Shown: piece after piece, positions 24,855 to 33,284 of the stretch | Layout of the letters: each line of letters opens with the position of its first letter | Position numbering within the stretch: the first letter of the stretch is position 1 | Assembly: GCA_903860995.1 (NCBI GenBank) | Contig: CAIOSS010000042.1 | Span: 1 to 37,406, forward strand | From: an uncultured delta proteobacterium | Lineage (GTDB): Bacteria > Myxococcota_A > Polyangia > Polyangiales > Ga0077539 | Reading direction: 5' to 3' | Length of the DNA stretch: 37,406 nucleotides | Made by a program: the position numbers and the translations under genes | The notes under the pieces: generated by a model | Told to the model about the DNA's origin: nothing | Databases searched by the model: none | What the model saw: only the letters and a program-made list of their open reading frames with translations

Positions 24855-25208
24855 TCAGCGGGTGTTGGTGAGGGCCCTCGACGGGGCCGCGCTCACGTTG
24901 ACGGGGCGCAGGCTGTCCGGAGGAGCGCCCTGATCGCCCCCACGCCCGCACCGGACCGATGACCCGGGCACGCTTGAGTGACAGGGCCATCTCTCCTCCG
25001 CGGTGTACGGAATGAGCTGCGACGGCACCGCGGTCGACGGGAGCGAGAACGCGCCGAGGTCGTCGGCGCGCGCGATCGCGAGCGGGCGAAGGCACACGTG
25101 TCGGACGGATGCGCCGCCGTCGGCATCGAGCGGGGCCGGGTGGCCCGAACCGCACGCCACGGCGAAGAACGGGAGCATCGCCAGGGCGGCGCGAAGAGGG
25201 TGACGCAT
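24855..25208 (-). CDS. Small putative lipoprotein
   Basis: 117 residues beginning MRHPLRAALAMLPFFAVAC, a convincing lipoprotein signal peptide with Cys19 after A-V-A. The mature part up to about residue 70 (HVCLRPLAIARADDLGAFS) reads like protein. The last 45 residues are Ser/Arg/Pro-rich and less convincing, so the original 3' end may have been lost or shifted. It lies 12 bp after the AraC gene on the same strand and is probably co-transcribed with it. Function unknown. Confidence 0.5.
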   Translation of the reverse strand: MRHPLRAALAMLPFFAVACGSGHPAPLDADGGASVRHVCLRPLAIARADDLGAFSLPSTAVPSQLIPYTAEERWPCHSSVPGSSVRCGRGGDQGAPPDSLRPVNVSAAPSRALTNTR

Positions 25209-25220
25209 CGCGTGCCGCCG

Positions 25221-26210
25221 TCAGCGCGGGCGCCCGCGCGCCCAGGCCGACGGGCTCTCGCCCACCTGACGACGAAACGCCCGCGTCCACGCGCTCTGGT
25301 CGGAGAAGCCCACCGCGAGGGCGATGTCGGCCAGCGAGCACCGGCCTTCGCGCAGCAGGCGCTGCGACTCGTCGGCGCGGAAGGCGTCGACCACCGCGCG
25401 CCACGTCGTGCCGCGCGCCAGCAGGCGTCGGTGGAGCGTGCGCTCGCTCGTCCCGAGGCTGCGCGCCATCGCCGCAGCGGAGACGTCGCCCTGGCGCAGC
25501 AGGTCGCGGAGGCGGGCGCGCACGGCGAGCTCGAAGGGGTCGCTCGCGGCGCCGAGGCCCATCGACGACGCGATGAGCCCGAGGGTGTACCGGAGCTGCG
25601 GGTCGGCGGTGCGCAGCGGGCGCGCGAGGGCCGCGGAGGGAAACCAGAGCGACCCCACCGCGGCGCCACATGCCACCGGGGCGCCGAACACCCGCGCGAG
25701 CTCGCCGGGCGCAGGGTCGGACCGCCGGACGGCGACGCGCACGCCGGGAAGCGCGTCGTCGCCGCCGAGGCTGTGACGGAGGTTCTTCAGGGTGACCGCG
25801 AGCGTGAACTCCTCGATGACCCAGGGGCGCTCGGCGAGGGAGACGTGCACCGCGAGGCGTGCCCCGTCGGGGTCGACCGTGAGGGTGAGCGCGGGCTCGG
25901 CGGTGATGCCGCGGAAGTGCGCCGTGAGGCCGTGCAGCGAGCCGCCGAGGGTGTCGGCGCTGACGGCGAGGTAGTCGATCACCCCGAAGGCGCCGAAGGG
26001 CGTGGCGCGGCCCACCTCGGCGGGGAGCGTCGGGCGGGGAAACTGCGTGAGCGCCTGGTCCCAGGCGAGGAGGATGGCGCGGGTGGGCCAGAGGTCGCCG
26101 GGCGCCGGGTCGCCGGCGGGGAGCGTCGCGCGCACGGCGCGGACGTCGACCCCGACCGCGGCCATGCCCGAGAGAATCGCCAGGACGGTCTGCGCCGGGG
26201 TGTCCACCAT
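25221..26210 (-). CDS. AraC-family transcriptional regulator (Arabinose_bd-type N-terminus)
   Basis: 329 residues from the ATG at 26210 (MVDTPAQTV); ATG 26246 would add 12 hydrophobic residues. The first 200 or so residues resemble the PF12625-type sensor domain of OruR-like regulators (AILSGMAAVGVDVRAVRA near the start). The last 90 residues hold two helix-turn-helix motifs: SAAAMARSLGTSERTLHRRL, then CSLADIALAVGFSDQSAWTRAFRR with the family ending GESPSAW. It is divergent from the carotenoid oxygenase gene across 127 bp containing a perfect 14-bp palindrome, so it probably controls that gene and itself. The ligand is not known. Confidence 0.9.
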   Translation of the reverse strand: MVDTPAQTVLAILSGMAAVGVDVRAVRATLPAGDPAPGDLWPTRAILLAWDQALTQFPRPTLPAEVGRATPFGAFGVIDYLAVSADTLGGSLHGLTAHFRGITAEPALTLTVDPDGARLAVHVSLAERPWVIEEFTLAVTLKNLRHSLGGDDALPGVRVAVRRSDPAPGELARVFGAPVACGAAVGSLWFPSAALARPLRTADPQLRYTLGLIASSMGLGAASDPFELAVRARLRDLLRQGDVSAAAMARSLGTSERTLHRRLLARGTTWRAVVDAFRADESQRLLREGRCSLADIALAVGFSDQSAWTRAFRRQVGESPSAWARGRPR

Positions 26211-26256
26211 CGTCGCCGCCGCGCAGAGGAGCACAAGACCCGCCATGGCGCGAACT

Positions 26257-26270
26257 GCCAACGCGTTGGC
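26257..26270. promoter_or_regulatory. Perfect 14-bp palindrome between the divergent AraC and oxygenase genes
   Basis: GCCAACGCGTTGGC is self-complementary over all 14 bases and lies 68 bp before the oxygenase ATG and 47 bp before the AraC ATG. A symmetric site in a divergent promoter region is a good operator candidate. AraC proteins more often bind direct repeats, so another dimeric regulator could be the binder. Confidence 0.4.
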
Positions 26271-26337
26271 CGATCCGGTCAGGACGCGGCGACGGCCGAC
26301 GCGCACGTTCGGGGACGAGAGAAGGAGACCTCCCACG

Positions 26338-27759
26338 ATGCCACGACCCACCCCGTTTTCGACCGACCACACCGCGTTCGCGTCTACCGCCCGCGCGGGC
26401 TTCGCCTCGCAGGAAGCCCGCGTGGAGGGGGAGATCCCGCCGTGGCTCCGCGGCGACCTCGTGCGTACCGCCCCGGCGCTCTTCGCCGAGGGCCGCTGGG
26501 CCGCGGCGCACTGGTTCGACGCCATCGGGATGCTCTACCGCTTCCACGTCGCCTCGCCGACGTCCGTCACCTGGTCGCAGCGCCTGCTCGAGTGCGACGC
26601 GGCCCGCGCGGCGCAGCGCGGCGAGATGCCGATGTCGTCCTTCGCGACGCCCAACACCCGCGGCGCCCTCGATCGCGCCCTGCATCCCGTGCCCGCGCGC
26701 TCGGACAACACCAACGTCAACGTGCTGAAGCTCGGGCCCGACTGGGTCGCGATGACCGAGACCGAGACCCAGTACGTCATCGACCCGGCGTCGCTCTCCA
26801 CCCGCGGGCGCGTGCGCTACGACGACGCGCTCGGCGGCGACCTCGCGATGATCGCGCACCCGCACCTCGACGTGGCCCGCCGCCGCGTGGTGAACGTCGG
26901 CACGCGCCTCGGCGCGTCCGCGGAGCTGGTGGTCTTCGAGCACGCGCCCGACGAGCGGCGGCGCGTCGAGGTCGGCCGCTGGAAGACCGGGGAGTTCCCG
27001 TACGTGCACGCCTTCGCGCTGACGCCCTCGAAGACGGTGCTGATCGATCATCCGCTGCGCGCGCGGCCGGCCTCGCTGCTGTGGTCCAACCGCGGGTACA
27101 TCGAGCACTTCGAGTGGCAGGGGCGCACGCCGACGCGGCTCGTCGTGATCGACCGCCGGGGCGGCCCCACGCGGGTGCTCGAGACCGACCCGATGTTCGT
27201 CTTCCACACCGTCCACGCCTTCGACGACGGCGACGCCCTCGTCATGGACGTGATCGCCTACCCCGACGCCTCGGTGATCGACGCCCTGCGCATCGACCGC
27301 CTGCGCGACGCCAACATTACCGCGCAGGCGTCGCTGGTGCGTCTGCGGCTCGACCTCGCGACGGGCGCCGTGCGCCGCGAGGTACTGCTCGCCGACGGGT
27401 TCGAGTTTCCGGCCGTGAGCTACGGCCAGGTGAACGGGCAGCGGCACCGCCGGGTGTGGGGCGCCCGGCTGGTCCGCGACGCCGACGGCCTGCGATCGAC
27501 CCTGGTGCGCCTCGACCTCGAGCGCGGCGACCTCGCGACCTTCACCGACGGCGACGTGGTCTACGGCGAGCCCGTGTTCGTCGCCCGCCCCGGGGCCACC
27601 GCGGAGGACGACGGGGTGATCCTCGCGGTGGGCTCGTCGCCGTCGCAGGGGCGGGCGCACCTCGCCGTGCTGCGCGCCGACGACCTCACCCGCGTGGCGA
27701 CCGCCCACGTCGACGTGCCGCTGCCGCTGGGGTTTCACGGCAGCTTCGCGCGGGCGTGA
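26338..27759 (+). CDS. Carotenoid cleavage oxygenase (RPE65/CCO family)
   Basis: A 473-residue non-haem iron dioxygenase of the seven-bladed propeller family that cleaves carotenoids, apocarotenoids or stilbenoids. The four iron-ligand histidines can be placed: His176 in IAHPHLD, His224 in PYVHAFALT, His290 in FHTVHAFDDG and His467 in the C-terminal GFHGSF. The N-terminus has PPWLRGDLVRTAPAL and the LYRF-x-V strand typical of the family. The ATG at 26338 is preceded by AGGAG nine bases upstream. The length is normal. Divergent transcription from an AraC regulator suggests inducible control. No carotenoid synthesis genes are in the window, so the substrate may be imported or made elsewhere. 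Confidence 0.93.
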   Translation: MPRPTPFSTDHTAFASTARAGFASQEARVEGEIPPWLRGDLVRTAPALFAEGRWAAAHWFDAIGMLYRFHVASPTSVTWSQRLLECDAARAAQRGEMPMSSFATPNTRGALDRALHPVPARSDNTNVNVLKLGPDWVAMTETETQYVIDPASLSTRGRVRYDDALGGDLAMIAHPHLDVARRRVVNVGTRLGASAELVVFEHAPDERRRVEVGRWKTGEFPYVHAFALTPSKTVLIDHPLRARPASLLWSNRGYIEHFEWQGRTPTRLVVIDRRGGPTRVLETDPMFVFHTVHAFDDGDALVMDVIAYPDASVIDALRIDRLRDANITAQASLVRLRLDLATGAVRREVLLADGFEFPAVSYGQVNGQRHRRVWGARLVRDADGLRSTLVRLDLERGDLATFTDGDVVYGEPVFVARPGATAEDDGVILAVGSSPSQGRAHLAVLRADDLTRVATAHVDVPLPLGFHGSFARA

Positions 27760-27764
27760 ACCGT

Positions 27765-28032
27765 CCCGCGACGGCGCCCGGAAGTTGCGCCGGTCGCCGT
27801 CGAAGAAGCCCGCCGCGCGCACGCCGACGCGGCCAAACACCATCGCTGCGGGCGCCGCGAACTGCGACGAGAACGGCATGAACCGATACACCAGCCGCTC
27901 GGCCCCGGCAGTGGTCACGACCGCCGCGCCGAGGTGATCGGGCCGCGCGGGAAACACCACCACCATCGCCTCGTCGGCGGACGTCGTGCCGGCGAGCGTG
28001 AGGGCGGCGTCGCGACCCGCGAGGACGTCGAG
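27765..28032 (-). other. Coding-like minus-strand fragment (gene remnant)
   Basis: One minus-strand frame reads as convincing protein for about 85 residues (LAGTTSADEAMVVVFPARP, then ERLVYRFMPFSSQFAAPAA and VFGRVGVRAAGFF). It has no stop before running antisense into the oxygenase gene and no clear start. I do not know the family. It looks like an N-terminal or internal gene piece cut at its 3' end. Confidence 0.35.
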
Positions 28033-28525
28033 GCACCGGACGACCTGCCGGTGGACCTCGACCACTTCCAGGGGCTCCGTCGGAACCGCGTCGTCAACGA
28101 CCCGGTCGTGCTGTTCGAACTCTTCCGTCGCGGGACGTACGGGGTACCCATGTCCGACGGCGCGTGCGCGCGCCTGCGGCTGCACGACGACGAGAACGGC
28201 CAGCTTCTCGTGACCGCGGCCGGATACACCGCCATGGTGGTCGTCTGGGCGTCGACGCACCGACGCGGGCAGCCCGCGGAGTTCACGATCAACGACCCGC
28301 AGTACCGCGTGTTCGACGCGTTTCCCGCGGGCGACCGCGGCGTGCTGATGTTCCTCGTGGGCGACCGCCTTGGCAGCCGGTACCGTCTCACCCGGGATGG
28401 CACCAGCCTCGCGGTGACCGCGCCGAACAGCGTTGCCGGGCAACGCCGTCGTGCAGATGCACCCGAACCGTCGGACGTGCCTCGCCGAGGCCGCGGAGTT
28501 TCACGCCGTGGGCATCGCGCCGTGA
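28030..28525 (+). pseudogene. Frameshifted unrecognised gene
   Basis: From about 28030 the plus strand codes for DLDHFQGLRRNRVVNDPVVL, ENGQLLVTAAGYTAMVVVWA, EFTINDPQYRVFDAFPAGD, LGSRYRLTRDG and so on in one frame to about 28425. Protein-like sequence then continues in the next frame (GNAVVQMHPNRRTCLAEAAE) to a TGA at 28523-28525. This fits a single frameshift near 28425-28435. No start codon is convincing; ATG 28150 is possible. A further 55-codon protein-like frame runs from about 28530 to a stop near 28699. I do not recognise any of it. A sequencing error would also explain the shift. Confidence 0.45.
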
Positions 28526-28698
28526 CGGTCCATCCCCCGCGCGCTCGTCGTGATCCGCGCAGTCGTGCTCCATGGGCTCGTCCTCGCCGACCTCGCGACC
28601 GCGCACGCACGCCACGCAGCACGTCTCCGCCGGAGCCTCACCGTGAGAGGAGAGCCCCTCCGCGTGCGCCCGACGAGCCCCGGGGGAGCCTCGCATAA

Positions 28699-28814
28699 GC
28701 GTTAACCGTTGATCGATCAGGTTGTAGGGGCACCCCGTGTGGGTTCCCTCGTCGCCAACGTCGGGCATCCACAAGGGGTGCCCCTACAAAAACCACGGGA
28801 CGAACGGTTAACGC
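28699..28814. repeat. Nested inverted-repeat (MITE-like) element
   Basis: The outer arms GCGTTAACCGTT (28699-28710) and AACGGTTAACGC (28803-28814) are perfectly complementary. Inner arms of 21 bp (28722-28742 and 28769-28789, core TGTAGGGGCACCCC) match at 20 of 21. The 26-bp centre is partly complementary too. The whole is 116 bp, has no gene, and lies between convergent coding regions. It could be a miniature transposable element, and it could also act as a strong hairpin terminator. No target-site duplication is obvious. Confidence 0.75.
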
Positions 28815-28860
28815 CCATGGGACGAGGGGTGGCGGCGGTGGCGGCGGCGGGTGGCGGCGG

Positions 28861-30165
28861 CTATGGGCTGAAGGACTCGCTCCTCGCGGGGAACGGGTCC
28901 GTGGCATTCCCCGCAGCGCCGCCGACGGTCGCGAGCACCGCCTCGTGCACGACGTGTGGGCGCAGCCAGTCGGGCCAGCCGATCGCCACGACCTTGTCGT
29001 CCGGGCGCGGCGCGCCGCGCAGGCGCCCGGGTGTCACCAGCACCGAGCCCGCGAAATCTGACAGGTGTCGGGCGTAGTCCACCGCGTATCCGATCGCCTC
29101 ATCGAATCCCCGGTGCAGGTACGACGGGTCCTTGCTCAGCTTGACCTCGATCACCACGGCGCGCGGCTCTCTTCCTGGGCCGTCGCCGAGGACGACGACG
29201 TCGGGGCGAGACGATGCCTCGCCGCCAAAGTAGTGGGCGATCGCCTCCTGACGACGGCCCGAGGCGAGCGGCGACTGGTTGTAGAACATCCGGAGTCGAC
29301 GCCCGTCGTCGCACTCGAAGACGACGATCTCCTGGCGGCGCGGGTCGACCACCGCATGACGGATCTGCCAGCGGCCGGGCGCCTCGCGGGTGAGTCGGTG
29401 CTCGATGGCGTGTGCGAGCGTCAGGGCCACCGCCAGTTCGAACCGCTGCCAGGGCTCCATCGGCCACAGCGCTCCCTTCGCGACACATCGCGCGACGGAC
29501 CGCGGATCGTTCGAGTCGAGGGTCTCGCGGAGCGCGTCGAAGAGTGTCGCGGCGAGGGCGAATGCCCGCTGGGGTCGGCCCCGCAGTGCGTGCGGCTCCA
29601 CGTCGTCGAAGGCCACCACCGCGACCCGTCGCAGCGCGGTTCGCTCGAGCGTGCTCCGAAGCGCGCGATCCCACGCGATGGCGTGCGTGGCCCAGCCCGG
29701 AGGCGCTCTCCCCCACCCGCGGAGCAGCGAGGCGAGCACCGCGCACAGCCGCACCACGACAGCGCGAACGACCACCTCCGCGGGCTGGTCGTACCGACGA
29801 ACGCGCACCCGCGACACGAGCGTCTCGCGGTCTCCGCGCATCCTGGCCGCGAGCGTGCGAGGGACGTCGAGCCGCCCCAGCAGCCGCCCGCGATGGGCCT
29901 CCGGCGTCACCTCCGTGCGCCCGCGCAGTGCGCGGCAGAGGTCGGGCAGCGCCCGCAGGGCGAACTCTGCGATCTCGTTGCCGTGCGCGGCCACGAGGGT
30001 CGACGCGCGAAAGGTCGCGAACGACGCGCCCGGACCGAGCACGCGGCGCACCAGCTGCTCGGCTGCGGCCGGATCGATGGCGCCCTGCATCGCGCTCGGC
30101 AGGAGGTACGCGGGGAAGAGCGCCTCGAAGCGGGCCTCCCAGGGGTCGTCGAGCGGCGCGCTCAC
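28861..30165 (-). CDS. PD-(D/E)xK nuclease partner of the McrB-like NTPase (McrC-like role)
   Basis: 434 residues. The C-terminal third carries a PD-(D/E)xK core: Asp322 in RPDVVVLGD, then Glu340-x-Lys342 in AVVIEVKLS, followed by a helix (GFDEAIGYAVDYARHL). The middle (about 118-150, VRRYDQPAEVVVRAVVVRL) resembles the 'DTPEN' helix region of DUF2357/DUF524 McrC-like proteins in altered form. The N-terminal 100 residues are unassigned. Its GTG start overlaps the stop of the McrB-like gene (GTGA, 30162-30165). As McrBC needs an NTPase and a nuclease, this gene should supply cleavage. It lacks the usual McrC 'D-x-K-Y/W-K' ending of the nuclease motif, so it is a distant or different family. Confidence 0.75.
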   Translation of the reverse strand: MSAPLDDPWEARFEALFPAYLLPSAMQGAIDPAAAEQLVRRVLGPGASFATFRASTLVAAHGNEIAEFALRALPDLCRALRGRTEVTPEAHRGRLLGRLDVPRTLAARMRGDRETLVSRVRVRRYDQPAEVVVRAVVVRLCAVLASLLRGWGRAPPGWATHAIAWDRALRSTLERTALRRVAVVAFDDVEPHALRGRPQRAFALAATLFDALRETLDSNDPRSVARCVAKGALWPMEPWQRFELAVALTLAHAIEHRLTREAPGRWQIRHAVVDPRRQEIVVFECDDGRRLRMFYNQSPLASGRRQEAIAHYFGGEASSRPDVVVLGDGPGREPRAVVIEVKLSKDPSYLHRGFDEAIGYAVDYARHLSDFAGSVLVTPGRLRGAPRPDDKVVAIGWPDWLRPHVVHEAVLATVGGAAGNATDPFPARSESFSP

Positions 30166-32333
30166 GCCGTCGGGCCGAACATGTCGATGAGACGCGCGCG
30201 GAGCATGGCGACCGCGGCGGGCGACGCGGCCCCATCGATCGATCGGTGCAGCGTCGCGGTGACGCGAGCGAGCGCCTCGGCGTCGAGCCCATCGAGCTGT
30301 GGCAGGAGGAAGAACGCAATGGCCTCGGCGAGCGCGTCGGCGCCGCCCTGTCGGCGGCGCAGGTACCGCACGACGTCGAGCGCGAGCGCGGGTCCGACGG
30401 GCCGATCGCGCAGGAGACCATCGCGGGAAAAGAGCGACTGCACGCGGCGCATCAGCGTCTCGTCGATGGGCGGATCGAAGCCCGGGCGAGAGGCGTGCGC
30501 GGCGATGAGCGACTGAAACGCAGTGTCGTCGGGCGGGTCGATGGTCACCACGGCGAAGCGGCGGAGCAGCGCGTAGGAGAGGCGAAAGAGCGACGACTTG
30601 TCCCAGGTGTTCATCGTGGCGATGACGCGGAAGCTGGGCGCGACGAGGTGTGTGTCCGTGGGCTCGAACCCGAGCGTGATGGGCCTGCCGTCGTTGCCGA
30701 AGAAGGGGGTCTCGGCGCCGCGTCCGGCGAGGACGGTGAGCAGCTCACCAAACGCGCGGTCGACGTCGGCGCGGTTGAGCTCGTCGATGAGGAGCCAGTG
30801 GTAGCTCGCGAGCGCGCGCAGAAACACCCCGGGCCGAAACTGCAGCGTGTTGTCTTGCTGCAACGCATAGCCTCCGACGGTCTCGAAGGTCGACCAGTCG
30901 GCGGAGGCGGTGGTCGTGAGCAGCCCGTGGCAATAGCCCTCCGCCTTCGCGGCGGCCGCGATGGCGCTCGCGAGCTCCGTCTTGCCCGTGCCCGGAGGAC
31001 CGATGAGCAACAGGTGCTTTCCGGTCGAGAGCGCCGCGGCGATCTGCGTGAGCAGCATCGGCGGGAGCACCAGATCCCTCAACTGCGTGGCGATGCGGCT
31101 GGGATCGAGCGCGAGGCGCTCCGCGCTCCACCCGACGGGCTCGCCGGACGGCGTGGGTGCGACGGGTGGTTCGCCGACGCCGGGGTCCGGATTCACGACG
31201 CCCGGTTGCACGTCGACCCCGTGGGCGCGGAGCACCTCGCGGCCGAGGGTCGTGGCGCGGTCGACGTCGTCCTCGCGCTCCGTGAGACCCAGGGAGATAA
31301 GCCAGTTGCGTCGAAAGCTCGGCTGGGCGTTCGTTCGCCAGGTGGTACCGAGCCTGGTGTTCAGCGCGGGCAGAGCGCGGGCAGACGTGCAGCCTTCGGG
31401 TTGTGCAGAAAGCTCCAGCGTGTCGAGCATGCCGCGGTAACGGGCGTCGAGGCGCTCGAAGAGCACGCGAGGCTCGGGAGCCGCCAGATACGAGCGTCCC
31501 GCCTCGGAGATCGTCAATCGCCCGTCGTCGCGGTCCGTCAATCCCAGGCTGAGGAACTGGCGTACGTAACCGTGGATCGAGGTCTTCCCATGCGCACCGT
31601 ATTGCTCGCGGAGCATCGTGCGGAGGTCCTCCACGGTTCGCTCGGCGTCCGCGATCCAGCGGAGGAGTGTGTCGTGCGTGTTCTTGTACTCGCGCATTCC
31701 GCCGGGCAGCGGCCAGAGACCGTCGTGGCGCTCGTCGTCGGCCGCCGCGACGTCACTGGGGACGAGACCCTTCGCGACCGTTTCCCCCGGCGTGACGGTC
31801 TCCTCCGTGGGCAGTGCGACCGCGTCGGCGATCACCCCCGGCAGGGCGTCGATCGTGCCTCTCCCCTCTCCTCTCGCGATCTTTTCCACGAGCAGCGCGC
31901 GCAGCGTCGGCCATGCCGTGGCGGCCACGGGGAAGTTCGTCCCCTGCGCATTGCGGATGATGCTGACCTCGCGAAGCGCCGCGTCGGCGACGAGCGTGGC
32001 GCGAGGAATCTCGCTCGTGAAGATCGCGAGGTAGCGAAACTCCACCCGCCATTTGACCAGTTGGTAGGGCTGCAAGGCGGTGTCCGTGCGCGCGTCGTCG
32101 TCGCGCTCGAAGGGCGGCGCGGTCAGCACCCCGACGGCGTGGATGCCCGCGCTGCGGCCCGAGGACCACAAGAGCACGATGTCGCCGGGGCGCATCCAGG
32201 CGCGCCGCTGCGAGGCGTTCCACCAGTCCGTGTCGCCCGGCGACACCCCCGGCAGATGGGCCGCCAGATCGAACTGCCCGGGGTTGGCCTGGAAGATCCA
32301 CGCGCGCGCTTTCCCTGACACGTCGTCGTTCAT
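30162..32333 (-). CDS. EVE domain - winged helix - McrB-type AAA+ NTPase (type IV restriction)
   Basis: 723 residues. The N-terminal EVE (PUA-like) domain spans about 8-140 (ARAWIFQANPGQFD, MRPGDIVLLWSSG, GIHAVGVL); such domains read modified bases. Residues about 205-370 contain what look like two winged-helix units (HGYVRQFLSLGLTDRDDGRL and FRRNWLISLGLTEREDD). The AAA+ module has Walker A GPPGTGKT (445-452), Walker B LLIDELNRAD (514-523), the McrB signature ATMNTWDKS (572-580) and arginine-rich LLRRF. McrB proteins are GTP-driven hexamers that recruit a nuclease to modified DNA. It is coupled to the downstream nuclease gene. The ATG at 32333 has a weak ribosome site. The family is clear; the modification it reads is unknown. 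Confidence 0.92.
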   Translation of the reverse strand: MNDDVSGKARAWIFQANPGQFDLAAHLPGVSPGDTDWWNASQRRAWMRPGDIVLLWSSGRSAGIHAVGVLTAPPFERDDDARTDTALQPYQLVKWRVEFRYLAIFTSEIPRATLVADAALREVSIIRNAQGTNFPVAATAWPTLRALLVEKIARGEGRGTIDALPGVIADAVALPTEETVTPGETVAKGLVPSDVAAADDERHDGLWPLPGGMREYKNTHDTLLRWIADAERTVEDLRTMLREQYGAHGKTSIHGYVRQFLSLGLTDRDDGRLTISEAGRSYLAAPEPRVLFERLDARYRGMLDTLELSAQPEGCTSARALPALNTRLGTTWRTNAQPSFRRNWLISLGLTEREDDVDRATTLGREVLRAHGVDVQPGVVNPDPGVGEPPVAPTPSGEPVGWSAERLALDPSRIATQLRDLVLPPMLLTQIAAALSTGKHLLLIGPPGTGKTELASAIAAAAKAEGYCHGLLTTTASADWSTFETVGGYALQQDNTLQFRPGVFLRALASYHWLLIDELNRADVDRAFGELLTVLAGRGAETPFFGNDGRPITLGFEPTDTHLVAPSFRVIATMNTWDKSSLFRLSYALLRRFAVVTIDPPDDTAFQSLIAAHASRPGFDPPIDETLMRRVQSLFSRDGLLRDRPVGPALALDVVRYLRRRQGGADALAEAIAFFLLPQLDGLDAEALARVTATLHRSIDGAASPAAVAMLRARLIDMFGPTA

Positions 32334-32438
32334 CGGCGCCCATCATCGGTCCGCGCCCGTCGCGCTGTCGACCTGGAAGCCCGTCGCGCGCACCGTCCCC
32401 CTCGCGCTGTCGCTCCGGAGCTCAGGTACGCTCGCGGG

Positions 32439-33206
32439 ATGGCCACTCCTCGCGCGAAGAAGCAGCCCGTCATCCCCAGGTCGAAGCCCGCCGCCGCGCC
32501 CGCGAAGCGGAAGCTGCCCGCCGCGCTCGAGCGGCGCGCGAGGGCGCTGCACGACGCGGCGCAGGCCCGACTCGTCGAGCAGGGCCGCGAGGCCATCGCG
32601 CTCATCCGTGCCCGCCGCGAGGCTATCGCCGACGACTACTTCGACGTGGGCCACGCGCTCATCACCCTGAAGAACACCGCCGTCGCGCTGGCCCTCGGCT
32701 ACGACGACGTCGCGACCATGCTCCGCGCCGAGCTCGACCTCTCCGTCGACACCGCCCACAAGCTTATCGAGCTCGCGACGCGCGTCGACCGCTCGCTCCT
32801 CCGCGAACTCCAGCAGGAGCGCGCCGCGGCCATCCTCGCGCTGGTCGACGCCACTCCCGCGGACGACACGGTCGAAGACCTCCTCCGCGCCCCCTTCGCC
32901 CTTCCCGACCGCAGCGGAGTCCTCGATCTCCGCACCGCCCCGATCGCCGCGATCAAGTCCGCCGCCCGCGCGATCCGGCAGCTGCACGCCCCCGCGGCGA
33001 AGCGCTCGGAGGGCTTCACCACCACGCCCGCCGAGCGCAAGGCGTTCGCCGCGCTCGTCGCCCCCGTCACGAAGCGCGCGTCGCTCCGCGGCGTGGCCAC
33101 CTTCAAGCTCGTCGCGTCACGCGGTGAGCACGGCCCGCTCGTGGAGTCCCGCATCCCGCTGCGCGACTTCGAGCGCGTCACGGCCCTCCTCCACCAGCGC
33201 CGCTGA
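32439..33206 (+). CDS. Unrecognised 255-residue protein divergent from the restriction module
   Basis: I cannot name the family. The N-terminal 30 residues are Lys/Pro/Ala-rich and probably disordered. Residues about 30-130 are strongly helical; GYDDVATMLRAELDLSVDTA followed by HKLIELATRVDR resembles the helix-turn-helix-like segment of proteins that begin 'YFxIGxAL...LGY..F...C...L..S..TA..LI', suggesting DNA binding. A Lys/Arg/Thr linker precedes a small C-terminal region (FKLVASRGEHG). The ATG at 32439 lies 105 bp from the McrB-like start across a shared promoter region. It could be a regulator or accessory factor of the defence genes; this is inference from position. Confidence 0.7.
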   Translation: MATPRAKKQPVIPRSKPAAAPAKRKLPAALERRARALHDAAQARLVEQGREAIALIRARREAIADDYFDVGHALITLKNTAVALALGYDDVATMLRAELDLSVDTAHKLIELATRVDRSLLRELQQERAAAILALVDATPADDTVEDLLRAPFALPDRSGVLDLRTAPIAAIKSAARAIRQLHAPAAKRSEGFTTTPAERKAFAALVAPVTKRASLRGVATFKLVASRGEHGPLVESRIPLRDFERVTALLHQRR

Positions 33207-33219
33207 CTTGCCGCGCACT

Positions 33220-33259
33220 GGGTACGACCGCCGTACCCGGGAGTACGACGGTGGTACTC
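33220..33259. terminator. Two adjacent palindromes between convergent genes (bidirectional terminator candidate)
   Basis: GGGTAC-7-GTACCC (33220-33238) and GAGTAC-7-GTACTC (33241-33259) sit back to back in the 78 bp between the stop of the 255-residue gene and the stop of the Uma2 gene. The two also pair imperfectly with each other. There is no U-run. A terminator or transcript-end barrier is the simplest reading; a repeat unit is the alternative. Confidence 0.45.
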
Positions 33260-33284
33260 GACGGAAGGCGGGAGCCCCGCCCCG

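Noticed and set aside
24724..28443. Minus-strand frame of about 1240 codons
   Set aside because: It runs antisense through the carotenoid oxygenase and the MBL gene end, and through the AraC gene in a different frame. Only a short stretch at 27765-28032 looks protein-like and is reported separately.
29412..32318. Plus-strand frame of about 970 codons opposite the McrB-like genes
   Set aside because: It is Arg-rich and without motifs, while the opposite strand carries clear EVE, AAA+ and nuclease motifs.
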